The notes beneath the pieces are model-generated. The model was not told the origin of the DNA and did not search any database. It worked only from the letters and a program-made list of their open reading frames with translations. A stretch of 14,840 bases of DNA from contig CAZLGC010000027.1 in assembly GCA_964559275.1 (NCBI GenBank), positions 1 through 14,840 on the forward strand, in the 5' to 3' direction. Below are positions 1 through 6,510 of this stretch, piece by piece. Every line of letters begins with the position of its first letter. Within the stretch, counting starts at the first letter, position 1. Made by a program: the position numbers and the translations under genes. The DNA is from CAZLGC01 sp964559275 (GTDB lineage: Bacteria > Patescibacteriota > CALEFQ01).

Positions 1-224
1 ATCTAACAGTCGCTGCAAAGCTACCGGTGATAAACAGCGCAGTATAAAGAACCGACTTGGCAGATCCGCTGGCCCTGCTACAATACAGTCAGGTGGATAC
101 GTTAGTTCGTAGACAGTATTGGGATATGGAAATGTCCCTCGTAATTTAGGAAAAAGGTTCGGATGATGTCTACCTTGCCCTGCCACAAGAAATCAGATAA
201 ATTCAATATAAAAGAAAGGGGTGA
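1..224. other. Gene-free left edge with a foldable stretch; nothing recognised
   Basis: No gene is recognised. All three plus frames close early, with stops at 4-6, 110-112 and 45-47, so at most the last codons of an upstream gene could lie here. The stretch can fold: a 7-bp hairpin at 121-138 (arms 121-127 and 132-138, GGAA loop) resembles a GNRA-capped stem, and a weaker pairing joins AAGGT near 165 to ACCTT near 173-177. I compared it by eye with the signatures of tmRNA, RNase P RNA, SRP RNA, group I introns and common riboswitches and found no convincing match. It could be the 3' part of a structured RNA or simply the untranslated leader of the small gene at 231. Confidence 0.3.
175..203 (+). 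promoter_or_regulatory. Possible sigma70-type promoter for the first operon
   Basis: TTGCCC (175-180) and TAAATT (198-203) are separated by 17 bases and lie upstream of the 41-aa membrane peptide. The match to consensus is moderate only, and no transcript evidence exists in the sequence. A second AT-rich box, TATAAA near 206, could serve instead. Confidence 0.3.
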
Positions 225-230
225 ATGACT

Positions 231-356
231 ATGCTAGAATTTTTAGACTGGTCTTCTCCTATCGGCCTGGCAGCTTTCTTTGCCGGTATCGGGGTGTTTT
301 TCATGGGAATAGGAGTCATGAGTAAGAATAGTAAAGGCTGGAAGGATAAACAATAA
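231..356 (+). CDS. 41-aa single-pass membrane peptide, unknown function
   Basis: This small gene encodes 41 residues. There is a short N-terminal segment, one hydrophobic helix at about residues 11-31 rich in Gly, Phe and Ile, and a basic C-terminal tail (KNSKGWKDKQ), so the tail is probably cytoplasmic by the positive-inside rule. I chose the ATG at 231 because the strong Shine-Dalgarno-like AAAGGGGTG (about 215-223) sits at proper spacing. An in-frame ATG at 225 would be too close to it. The gene lies 15 bases ahead of the VOC gene and may be co-transcribed. The strong ribosome site, rare in this window, makes it more believable than its length alone would. I recognise no family, so the function is unknown. 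Confidence 0.6.
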   Translation: MLEFLDWSSPIGLAAFFAGIGVFFMGIGVMSKNSKGWKDKQ

Positions 357-371
357 AAGCTATATAGAGTA

Positions 372-737
372 ATGAAGGTCAAAATCGGTGCAATTTACAT
401 TACTGTCAAAGATATGGACCGGGCAATTTCTTTTTATGAAAAGGTTCTAGGTCAAAAAGTGACGGAAAAAGATAAGCGAATGAGCTCGTTTGTTATCGAC
501 GGCGGCACCTTGCTACTTTACGATTCAAAATCTGACGGCGAGAAGGTCAAATTTGGAAATAACGTGGTGGTAACCTTTGAAGTTGACGACCTTGATGCAA
601 TTCAAAAAATTACCACAGCGAAAAAATGCGAAGTTATCATGCCGGTTAGTGACCTCGGCAAGTATAAAATTTTTCAGGTGAAGGATTTAGAGGGGAACCT
701 AATAGAATTTTATTGTGAGGCTAATGACAAAAAATAG
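372..737 (+). CDS. VOC (glyoxalase/bleomycin-resistance) family protein
   Basis: The protein has 121 residues, the normal length of a single vicinal-oxygen-chelate unit made of two beta-alpha-beta-beta-beta modules. The N-terminal signature IYITVKDMDRAISFYEKVLG (about residues 8-27) and the C-terminal FQVKDLEGNLIEFY (about 101-114) are typical. Family members form dimers whose metal site uses His/Glu residues. Here the usual N-terminal His, at the start of the first strand (HVxVxD), is replaced by Tyr-9, while the C-terminal Glu of LIEFY is kept. The metal site may therefore be altered or lost, which is more common in binding or resistance-type members than in true glyoxalase I. The gene overlaps the next one by 14 bases, suggesting coupled translation. 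The substrate cannot be told. Confidence 0.85.
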   Translation: MKVKIGAIYITVKDMDRAISFYEKVLGQKVTEKDKRMSSFVIDGGTLLLYDSKSDGEKVKFGNNVVVTFEVDDLDAIQKITTAKKCEVIMPVSDLGKYKIFQVKDLEGNLIEFYCEANDKK

Positions 738-1341
738 TACCTGGCAAAAATATTATAAAAAAACTCCTCCCGAAAAAGTTCCTTGGAACGCCACCCCTCA
801 TGACTATCTATCGGAGTTACTCGAGGCCGGTAAGCTGGGGCAGGGGAAGGCTCTGGATCTGGGCTGCGGCGTCGGGCGTAAGTCGATTTTGCTGGCCAAG
901 CACGGTTTCGATGTTACCGGGGTTGATATTGCCGCTGAGGCTATTAAGCAGGCTGAGGCTAGTGCCGAGGCAGAGAGTGTTGAAGTAAAATTTGTCGCTG
1001 AAGATGCTACGGATCTGTCGTTTCTTGGCGACGAAAAATTTGATTTGGTACTTGATTGGTCAAACCTGCACGGAATTCCGGCAGAAAAACAGGTTCGGTA
1101 TGTAAGTGAGACTGCCAAGCATTCTAAGCCGGGTGCTAAATTAGTTCTGCGCTGTTTCAACAAGACCGGTGCCTCACCAAATACACTCGGTTTTATCACT
1201 GTCATGGGCAACATCATGATTTTTTCTGATAAAGATATCAAAAAACTCTACGGCAAACATTTCCGGATTCTGGAAACAAGAGAAACCAAACCTAAACACC
1301 GCCTGACAGATTTTAGCGAATATTTAATGGAAAGGATTTAA
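724..1341 (+). CDS. Class I SAM-dependent methyltransferase
   Basis: From the ATG at 724 the protein has 205 residues. Motif I is ALDLGCGVGRKS (about 43-54), the glycine-rich SAM loop. The acidic residue binding the ribose is in VTGVDI (Asp about 68), followed by an adenine-contact segment around FVAEDATDL and a post-motif II strand FDLVLDWSNLHGI. The fold matches small Methyltransf_11/25 or TehB-like enzymes. The acceptor substrate is not evident. A GTG at 715 in the same frame would add three residues, but neither start has a good ribosome site. I prefer the ATG, which overlaps the VOC gene by 14 bases and implies translational coupling. Six bases separate it from the flavoprotein gene downstream, so the three probably form one transcript. 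Confidence 0.85.
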   Translation: MTKNSTWQKYYKKTPPEKVPWNATPHDYLSELLEAGKLGQGKALDLGCGVGRKSILLAKHGFDVTGVDIAAEAIKQAEASAEAESVEVKFVAEDATDLSFLGDEKFDLVLDWSNLHGIPAEKQVRYVSETAKHSKPGAKLVLRCFNKTGASPNTLGFITVMGNIMIFSDKDIKKLYGKHFRILETRETKPKHRLTDFSEYLMERI

Positions 1342-1346
1342 AAAAT

Positions 1347-2261
1347 ATGCACGACGTCATCATCATCGGCACCGGCGCGGCCGGCTACACCGCCGCTATT
1401 TACACCCAGCGCTACGGTTTGAACCCATTGCTGATCGGGGAAACCCCGGGCGGCACGGCCGTCAATGCCTACAAAATAGAAAATTATCCTGGCTTTCCGG
1501 AGATTTCCGGGATGGATTTGATGGATAAGTTTCGTAGCCACGTGGAATCACTTGGCGTCGAGATAGTTGACGCCCGGGTGGAAGAGGTGAGCGAGGCAGA
1601 CGGTGTGTACAAGGTCAAAGTTGGCGACAAAGAATATCAGGCGCGCACTTTGATTTTGGCAGTGGGAACAGTGCGGCGCAAGCTGGGCGTTCCTGGAGAA
1701 AAAGAATTTGACGGCAAAGGCGTGGCTTATTGCGCTACTTGTGACGGCCCCTTTTATAAAGGTAAGACTGTCGGCGTAGTTGGGGGGAGTGATGCGGCCA
1801 CGATGGCTGCCATTCTACTGACGCAATACTGTCCTCAGGTTTATCTGATCGCCCGCGGTGATAAGCTCAAGGGCGAGCCAATTTGGATTGACCGTGTTGC
1901 TAAAAATGATAAAATCAAGGTAATTTTACAAACCAATGTCATTAAGATAAATGGTGATAAAACTGTCACCTCGGTTGATTTAGACAAAGAGTTTGCGGGG
2001 AGCAAGAAACTCAAAGTAGACGGGCTTTTTATAGAAATCGGGGCGGAGCCGGCCAGTGAACTAGCTGAACAACTCGGTGCTAAGCTGAATGAAGGGCGGC
2101 GCATCATTGTGGATCTTGATCAAATGACAAACCGTGACGGCTTGTATGCAGCCGGCGATATCACTGATAAGACAGGTCATTTTGAACAGATTGTTAATTC
2201 CGCTTCTCAGGGAGCCCGGGCAGCATACAGCTCATTCCAGTATCTTAAAGACAAGAAATGA
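1347..2261 (+). CDS. trxB: Thioredoxin-reductase-like FAD/dithiol oxidoreductase
   Basis: At 304 residues this is the size of low-Mr thioredoxin reductases. It has the N-terminal FAD dinucleotide loop IIGTGAAGYTAA (6-17), the redox-active CATC (Cys-129 and Cys-132) in VAYCATCDGPFYKGK, a second nucleotide-binding loop VVGGSDAATMA (144-154), and the C-terminal FAD motif GLYAAGDITD. Such enzymes pass electrons through FAD and the Cys pair to thioredoxin or a related disulfide protein in the cytosol. The second nucleotide loop departs from the classical enzyme: it reads GGSDAA rather than GGGxxA, and the HRR..R residues that hold the NADPH 2'-phosphate are replaced by ARGDKLK (169-175). The electron donor may therefore not be NADPH. 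An AAAGGA upstream may act as a distant ribosome site. No thioredoxin gene is seen nearby. Confidence 0.85.
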   Translation: MHDVIIIGTGAAGYTAAIYTQRYGLNPLLIGETPGGTAVNAYKIENYPGFPEISGMDLMDKFRSHVESLGVEIVDARVEEVSEADGVYKVKVGDKEYQARTLILAVGTVRRKLGVPGEKEFDGKGVAYCATCDGPFYKGKTVGVVGGSDAATMAAILLTQYCPQVYLIARGDKLKGEPIWIDRVAKNDKIKVILQTNVIKINGDKTVTSVDLDKEFAGSKKLKVDGLFIEIGAEPASELAEQLGAKLNEGRRIIVDLDQMTNRDGLYAAGDITDKTGHFEQIVNSASQGARAAYSSFQYLKDKK

Positions 2262-2262
2262 A

Positions 2263-2285
2263 AGAAGCCTCGGGTTGAGGCTTCT
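2263..2285 (-). terminator. Intrinsic terminator, mainly for the minus-strand membrane gene
   Basis: A 9-bp perfect stem (2263-2271 with 2277-2285) with loop GGGTT lies between two converging genes. Read on the minus strand it is followed by TTCATTTCTT, a passable U-rich tail. Read on the plus strand it is followed by CGACTAG, so it would be a poor terminator for the flavoprotein operon unless it works with other factors. Confidence 0.6.
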
Positions 2286-2293
2286 CGACTAGG

Positions 2294-2524
2294 TCACCGG
2301 TTGTAGGTGAGAAGGTTGATGATCGAAACGAGCAGGCCGGCAATGCCGATCAACAGAATGGACGCACCGAATATGCCTCCTCCTAGCAGGCAGACGAGAC
2401 CGCCCACTATGATGAAGAGTACTGATACGGCCGGCATGCCGATGTGGCTGTCGATCCAGGAGTTCCGATATCCCTTCCCCTCCTCGTATTCCGGGGTGAA
2501 ATATGCCCTGATTTTTTCCCGCAT
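2294..2524 (-). CDS. 76-aa two-helix membrane protein, unknown function
   Basis: The protein has a charged N-terminal cytosolic segment (about 1-29, Glu, Lys and Tyr rich), followed by two hydrophobic helices at about residues 31-50 and 53-72 separated by a Gly-rich turn (LLGGGIFG). The start is well supported: on the minus strand AAGGAGGGATT precedes the ATG at 2524, the best ribosome site in the window, and a good promoter lies just upstream. A second open frame over the same bases encodes an Arg/His-rich sequence without membrane segments and is rejected. I recognise no family. It is monocistronic, ends in a hairpin terminator, and diverges from the polyprenyl synthetase gene. Confidence 0.75.
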   Translation of the reverse strand: MREKIRAYFTPEYEEGKGYRNSWIDSHIGMPAVSVLFIIVGGLVCLLGGGIFGASILLIGIAGLLVSIINLLTYNR

Positions 2525-2546
2525 AATCCCTCCTTAATGTGACCAT

Positions 2547-2575
2547 ATCTTACACTAATTATAAATAAAAGTCAA
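2547..2575 (-). promoter_or_regulatory. Sigma70-type promoter of the 76-aa membrane protein gene
   Basis: On the minus strand TTGACT (2570-2575) and TAAGAT (2547-2552) are separated by exactly 17 bases. The predicted start point near 2540 leaves a leader of about 15 bases that contains the AAGGAGG ribosome site. The -35 box lies 7 bases from the ATG of the divergent synthetase gene. Confidence 0.7.
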
Positions 2576-2581
2576 CCCTCC

Positions 2582-3658
2582 ATGACAGGCTCAGAGGCCA
2601 AGCGTCAGTTAGAAGACTATCAACCTAAGATTGCGGAGCTGATCCGCAAGTTTTTTGATAAAGAGATCAAAGACGTCAAAGATTGGCATCCTTTTTTTCG
2701 GCATATGCTGGCTGCGGCCAAGCGGCAAATTTTGCGGGGCGGCAAGCGGATTCGCCCCATTTTGTCTATTCAGGCGTACAAGGCAGTCGGAGGCAGGGAT
2801 ATTCGGGAGGCAGAAAAGACTTCCATTGGCATCGAGATCTTCCACACGTTCCTGCTGATGCACGATGACATTATAGATCAAGATGATCTGCGTCACGGTG
2901 GGCCGGCGGCGCACGCGATTTATCGTGAATACCATAAGTCAAAACTAGACTATGGCGAGTCCGGCCATTTTGGCGAATCGGTTTCGTTAGTCTTGGGCGA
3001 CATCCTGGCGTCATACTGCTATCGAATTGTTCTTGACTCAAAATTTCCGGCGCCGCGCCGAATTGCCGCGGTGCAGCATATGAATAATGTTCTCAAAGCT
3101 ACCGGTTACGGCGAGATTATGGACGTACTAATTGGTGCCCGTGGCCGGGCCTCGGAAAAAGACATTTTGGAAGTTCTAGAATATAAAACGGCCCGCTACA
3201 CGGTTGAGTCACCGCTGATCTTGGGCGGAATTCTGGGTGGCGCACCGGACTATGTTCAGCGGGCTTTCTCACGGTACGCTTTGCCTCTGGGAATAGCTTT
3301 TCAGATCCAGGATGATATCCTGGGCATGTTCGCAGACGAGAAAAAACTGGGCAAACCAGTCGGGTCTGATTTACAGGAGGGAAAACAGACGCTGCTGGTT
3401 GACCAGGTGAGAAAAAAAGCTAGGCCGGCTGACCGTCGTCGCTTTGATTCTATTCTGGGTAAACCGGATATCAGGAAGGCTGACATCAAAGAAGCCCGCC
3501 GCATTGTGACCGAGTCCGGTGCGCTTGATTACTCCCGGGATTTAGCGAAAAAGTATGCCTTGCAGGCCAAGCGAGCGATTGCGTCGGCAAAAATCCGGAA
3601 GCCGGAAAAGGAATTTTTCCAGGGCATAGCTACTTATATCATTGAAAGAGAATTTTAA
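2582..3658 (+). CDS. Trans-polyprenyl diphosphate synthase (FPP/GGPP type)
   Basis: The enzyme condenses IPP with allylic diphosphates to make C15-C20 or longer trans-prenyl diphosphates in the cytosol. It has 358 residues. Visible features are LRGGKRIRP (51-59, the IPP-binding region), the first Asp-rich motif DDIIDQDD (95-102), and the second Asp-rich region QIQDDILGMFAD (241-252) followed by GKPVGSDLQEGKQT. The second motif reads DDILG, as in the actinobacterial IdsA/GrcC-like subgroup. Phe-90 lies five residues before the first motif, a position where an aromatic residue limits chain length, so a GGPP- or FPP-type product is my inference. The stop overlaps the ispH start by one base. No clear ribosome site precedes the ATG. 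It supplies the allylic primer that UppS, two genes on, needs. Confidence 0.88.
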   Translation: MTGSEAKRQLEDYQPKIAELIRKFFDKEIKDVKDWHPFFRHMLAAAKRQILRGGKRIRPILSIQAYKAVGGRDIREAEKTSIGIEIFHTFLLMHDDIIDQDDLRHGGPAAHAIYREYHKSKLDYGESGHFGESVSLVLGDILASYCYRIVLDSKFPAPRRIAAVQHMNNVLKATGYGEIMDVLIGARGRASEKDILEVLEYKTARYTVESPLILGGILGGAPDYVQRAFSRYALPLGIAFQIQDDILGMFADEKKLGKPVGSDLQEGKQTLLVDQVRKKARPADRRRFDSILGKPDIRKADIKEARRIVTESGALDYSRDLAKKYALQAKRAIASAKIRKPEKEFFQGIATYIIEREF

Positions 3659-4491
3659 TGCGAGTTAAAGTTGCCAAATACGCCGGTTTCTGCGCCGGCG
3701 TCAGCATTGCTGTCAAAAAAGCGCTCAAGACAGCCCACGATCGGCCCGGCAAAGTTTACATGCTGGGCGATATTGTACATAACGAAATTGTAGTCAAAAA
3801 TATTGACGCGGCCGGAGTCAGGGTGGTGGACAAGATTTCTCAGATACCGCCGGGCTCTACTATCCTTATCCGGGCCCACGGCAGCCTTCCGGAGACTTAT
3901 CAAAAAGCCCGGTCACGGAGACTGAAGATTGTAGATGCAACCTGCCCGATGGTGGCTGATATTCACCAGGCCGCTCGCCGCCTGGAACGCCAGGGCTACC
4001 GCGTAGCGATTATCGGCGACAAAGGACACGATGAGGTGGTCGGAATTGCTGGCCAAGTTAAAAACCCGGTCATTCTGGAATCAGCTGCCGATAGTTCTGA
4101 AATTACGAGAATCAAGAAGCTGGGTATAGTAGTGCAGTCAACTCAGAGTGAAGCCCGGATCCGAGAAATTTTGGCGAGTCTGGCCGGTAAGGTGGAAGAG
4201 ATTCGTTTTCTAGACACAGTTTGTTTGCCAACCAAACGCCGGCAGCAAGAGATCCAAGAAATACCCAGGAAAAGTGACGTTGTAATAGTAATTGGTTCGT
4301 CTAGTAGTGCCAACACCAAGCGACTGGTGGAAATATCCAAACGGATTAATCCGCGCACGCACCGGGTAATGACGGCTCGTGATATTAGGAAAAATTGGTT
4401 CAGACGGGCCAAAAGTGTCGGAGTGACTGCCGGAGCTTCCACCCCAGCTGAGGTGATAGAAGAAGTTGTCGCTAAGTTGAAAGCAATCTAA
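3658..4491 (+). CDS. ispH: 4-hydroxy-3-methylbut-2-enyl diphosphate reductase (IspH)
   Basis: IspH catalyses the last MEP-pathway step, reducing HMBPP to IPP and DMAPP with a 4Fe-4S cluster. The protein has 277 residues, slightly shorter than the E. coli enzyme. All three cluster cysteines are present: Cys-12 (GFCAGV), Cys-96 (DATCPM) and Cys-189 (DTVCLPTKRRQ). The substrate-binding residues match well: His-41 (VHN), His-74 (AHG), His-124 and the proton-relaying Glu-126 (GHDEV), Thr-162 (QSTQ) and the SSSSANTKRL loop. The start overlaps the stop of the polyprenyl synthetase gene (TAATG) and its own stop overlaps the ispG start in the same way, so the three are certainly one operon. All catalytic residues are present and nothing looks degraded. 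Confidence 0.95.
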   Translation: MRVKVAKYAGFCAGVSIAVKKALKTAHDRPGKVYMLGDIVHNEIVVKNIDAAGVRVVDKISQIPPGSTILIRAHGSLPETYQKARSRRLKIVDATCPMVADIHQAARRLERQGYRVAIIGDKGHDEVVGIAGQVKNPVILESAADSSEITRIKKLGIVVQSTQSEARIREILASLAGKVEEIRFLDTVCLPTKRRQQEIQEIPRKSDVVIVIGSSSSANTKRLVEISKRINPRTHRVMTARDIRKNWFRRAKSVGVTAGASTPAEVIEEVVAKLKAI

Positions 4492-5543
4492 TGATAAAAC
4501 GGCGTAAAACTAGAGCGGTCAAAGTCGGCTCCGTCATAATCGGCGGAGATGCTCCCGTTTCGGTACAGACTATGACGAACACCGATACTTCGGATGTGGT
4601 AGCTACTGTTCGCCAGATCAAACAAGTGACGAAGGTCGGCTGCGACTTAGTGCGTGTGGCAGTTCCGGATATGGCAGCAGCCAAAGCCCTGGGTCAAATA
4701 AAAGCACAGATTGATATTCCGCTAATTGCCGATATCCACTATGATTACCGGCTGGCTCTGGAAGCAATTAAGCAGGGGATTGACAAGTTGCGCATCAACC
4801 CCGGTAATATCGGCTCCGCGGATCGCGTCAAAGCAGTCGTTACCGCGTCTAAGGCAGCCAGAGTCCCGATCCGGATTGGTGTTAACATGGGTTCTCTAGA
4901 GAAACCGCTCTTGAAGCGCTATGGTCGCACTGCGCGGGCGATGGTGCACTCGGCTCTGCGTCACATCAAGATTTTAGAAAAATATGGATTCAAAGATACT
5001 ATCGTGGCACTCAAAGCCAGTGATGTCGAGCGCACCGTCCAGGCCTACCGTCTGCTAGCCGAAAAGGTCGATTATCCCTTTCATGTCGGCGTGACCGAGG
5101 CGGGAACAGTCTTTGCCGGAACGATCAAATCCTCAATCGGAATCGGATCACTACTTCTCGACGGAATCGGGGATACAATCAGGGTTTCTCTCACCGGGTC
5201 ACTAGTGAAAGAGGTAGCGGTTGGCCGGGAGATCCTGCGCTCTCTAAATTTGCGCCGTGACGGTGTCAGCATCACTAGTTGCCCGACTTGCGGGCGCTCC
5301 ACCTTTGATGTCGAAAAAATAGCCAACTCCCTGGAGAGCAAATTGCAGTATGTAAAAAAACCGCTGCATCTGGCGGTGATGGGGTGTGTCGTAAATGGCC
5401 CTGGTGAAGCGGCGGAAGCTGACCTTGGCATCACCGGCACCAAGAATCAGGTTGTGATTTTCAAGAAGGGGAAAGTTTACAAGAAGGTTGCACATAGTCA
5501 GGCCGAGGACTTTTTGGTTGCGGAAATAAGAAAACTGTTGTAA
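4491..5543 (+). CDS. ispG: 4-hydroxy-3-methylbut-2-en-1-yl diphosphate synthase (IspG/GcpE)
   Basis: IspG converts the cyclic diphosphate MEcPP to HMBPP, the substrate of the IspH encoded just upstream, using a 4Fe-4S cluster and flavodoxin or ferredoxin. The 350-residue length is that of the short bacterial form, without the plant-type insert. The TIM-barrel part carries SVQTMTNTDT, PLIADIHYDYRLAL, KLRINPGNIG, RIGVNMGSLEK and HVGVTEAG. The C-terminal cluster domain has Cys-264 and Cys-267 (TSCPTCGR), Cys-299 (MGCVVNGPGEA) and the fourth ligand Glu-306. The start overlaps the ispH stop by one base. The earlier MEP genes (dxs, dxr, ispD, ispE, ispF) are not in this window and must lie elsewhere if the pathway is complete. 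Confidence 0.95.
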   Translation: MIKRRKTRAVKVGSVIIGGDAPVSVQTMTNTDTSDVVATVRQIKQVTKVGCDLVRVAVPDMAAAKALGQIKAQIDIPLIADIHYDYRLALEAIKQGIDKLRINPGNIGSADRVKAVVTASKAARVPIRIGVNMGSLEKPLLKRYGRTARAMVHSALRHIKILEKYGFKDTIVALKASDVERTVQAYRLLAEKVDYPFHVGVTEAGTVFAGTIKSSIGIGSLLLDGIGDTIRVSLTGSLVKEVAVGREILRSLNLRRDGVSITSCPTCGRSTFDVEKIANSLESKLQYVKKPLHLAVMGCVVNGPGEAAEADLGITGTKNQVVIFKKGKVYKKVAHSQAEDFLVAEIRKLL

Positions 5544-5557
5544 TCTATTGTCAGTTT

Positions 5558-6313
5558 ATGGCTTCTGATATAAAAACCGATGCAATTGCACTTTTACAGC
5601 AAAAAGCTGCCGCCCAGGCAGTTGATTTAAGCATTCCTAAACATATCGGAATCATTATGGACGGTAACCGGCGCTGGGCGGAAAATGAAGCTGTCTCGCG
5701 TGCGGACGGGCACCGGGCCGGGGCTGATGCCCTGGAGCAAACGGTGGAACAATGCGCTCGTCTGGGGGTAGAAGTCCTGACCGTTTACGCCTTTTCAACC
5801 GAAAACTGGAAAAACCGCACCCGCACCGAGCTCAAAGAAATATTTTCACTGCTCAAGCTGGTTTTGCAAAACCGCCTTAAGTCGATGAAGAAAAACGGAG
5901 TGATGATAGGTCTGATGGGCGAGGTTGACAAGTTTCCGCTCAGTGTCAGAAAGCTACTCTTTCACGCCAAAGAAGTTTTGAAAAAAAATAATCGCATCAA
6001 GCTGAATCTGGCCTTGAATTATGGCGGCCGTGATGAAATCCTACGTGCTTTCAAAAAAATTGTGGATCAAAACGTATCGGCTAAAGATATTAATGAAGAA
6101 TTAGTGTCAAAGAACCTTGACACTAACGGTTGCCCGGAACCAGATCTGATAATTCGCACCGGCGGTCGACAGCGGCTAAGCAACTTTTTGGTCTGGCAAT
6201 GCTCTTATAGTGAGCTTTATTTCACGGATACGCTCTGGCCGGATTTCGATGCCGAGGAACTGGACAAGGCGATTCTTTTCTACAACGGTTGCACCAGGAA
6301 TTTCGGAAAATAA
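5558..6313 (+). CDS. uppS: Isoprenyl transferase (undecaprenyl diphosphate synthase family)
   Basis: This cis-prenyltransferase adds IPP units to FPP or GGPP to make the polyprenyl diphosphate lipid carrier used for peptidoglycan and surface-glycan assembly. It has 251 residues. Signatures are HIGIIMDGNRRWA (29-41, catalytic Asp-35), the GHRAGADAL helix, YAFSTENW (78-84), LNLALNYGGRDEI, and the IPP-binding RTGGRQRLSNF (200-210) followed by WQCSYSELYFTDTLWPDF with Glu-219. The usual RTSGE at the IPP site reads RTGGR here, and the C-terminal RRFGG-like tail is TRNFGK; both are variations on the theme, not losses of the main contact arginines. It starts 14 bases after ispG with no ribosome site, and a strong terminator about 200 bases downstream closes the block. 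Confidence 0.93.
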   Translation: MASDIKTDAIALLQQKAAAQAVDLSIPKHIGIIMDGNRRWAENEAVSRADGHRAGADALEQTVEQCARLGVEVLTVYAFSTENWKNRTRTELKEIFSLLKLVLQNRLKSMKKNGVMIGLMGEVDKFPLSVRKLLFHAKEVLKKNNRIKLNLALNYGGRDEILRAFKKIVDQNVSAKDINEELVSKNLDTNGCPEPDLIIRTGGRQRLSNFLVWQCSYSELYFTDTLWPDFDAEELDKAILFYNGCTRNFGK

Positions 6314-6352
6314 GAACTTTTCCACAACCAAATCTTGCCTGGCAAGAAGTTA

Positions 6353-6484
6353 TCAGCTATCCTGGAAAAAATGCCTAATAAATAGCAGTGCCAAGACAAG
6401 TACAGAAAACAGAATCAGAATATAAGGAGACAGCCAGTCCCCCCAGGGGGCTCTTTTTTTATAAATTTCCGTTGTTGCTGGCAC
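6353..6484 (-). CDS. Putative 43-aa single-pass membrane peptide
   Basis: On the minus strand, a GTG at 6484 preceded by GGTGAGG at 5-base spacing opens a 43-codon frame. The N-terminal part is polar and basic (IYKKRAPWGDW), followed by a strongly hydrophobic helix (about residues 20-36, rich in Leu, Ile and Val) and a short tail RHFFQDS, ending at a TGA. This composition is what a real small membrane protein looks like, and nothing else is encoded in this gap. Against it are the GTG start, the lack of a firm promoter and the short length. A longer frame beginning at 6619 would overlap the synthetase-like gene and carries no recognisable extra domain. Downstream a 6-bp hairpin near 6334-6348 (CTTGC/GCAAG core) with modest T-rich sequence on this strand may end it. 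Confidence 0.35.
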   Translation of the reverse strand: MPATTEIYKKRAPWGDWLSPYILILFSVLVLALLFIRHFFQDS

Positions 6485-6510
6485 CACCGCCTCACCATTC
6501 AGAGATTTCT

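Noticed and set aside
1..200. tmRNA, RNase P RNA, SRP RNA or cobalamin riboswitch at the left edge
   Set aside because: Fragments such as GTCAGGTGGATA and GGTTCGG recall these RNAs, but the invariant cores (T-arm and CCA end, P4 sequences, SRP loop, B12 box) are absent.
804..1241. 145-codon minus-strand frame opposite the methyltransferase
   Set aside because: It is antisense to a gene with clear SAM-binding motifs and shows no promoter, ribosome site or recognisable motif.
2289..2546. 85-codon minus-strand frame overlapping the 76-aa membrane gene
   Set aside because: It encodes a His/Arg-rich non-hydrophobic sequence. The other frame has a perfect ribosome site and two clear membrane helices.
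6437..6462. Second plus-strand terminator at the C-run/G-run followed by seven T
   Set aside because: The stem would leave a loop of only about two bases or need a bulge. The 10-bp stem at 6511-6535 is far better.
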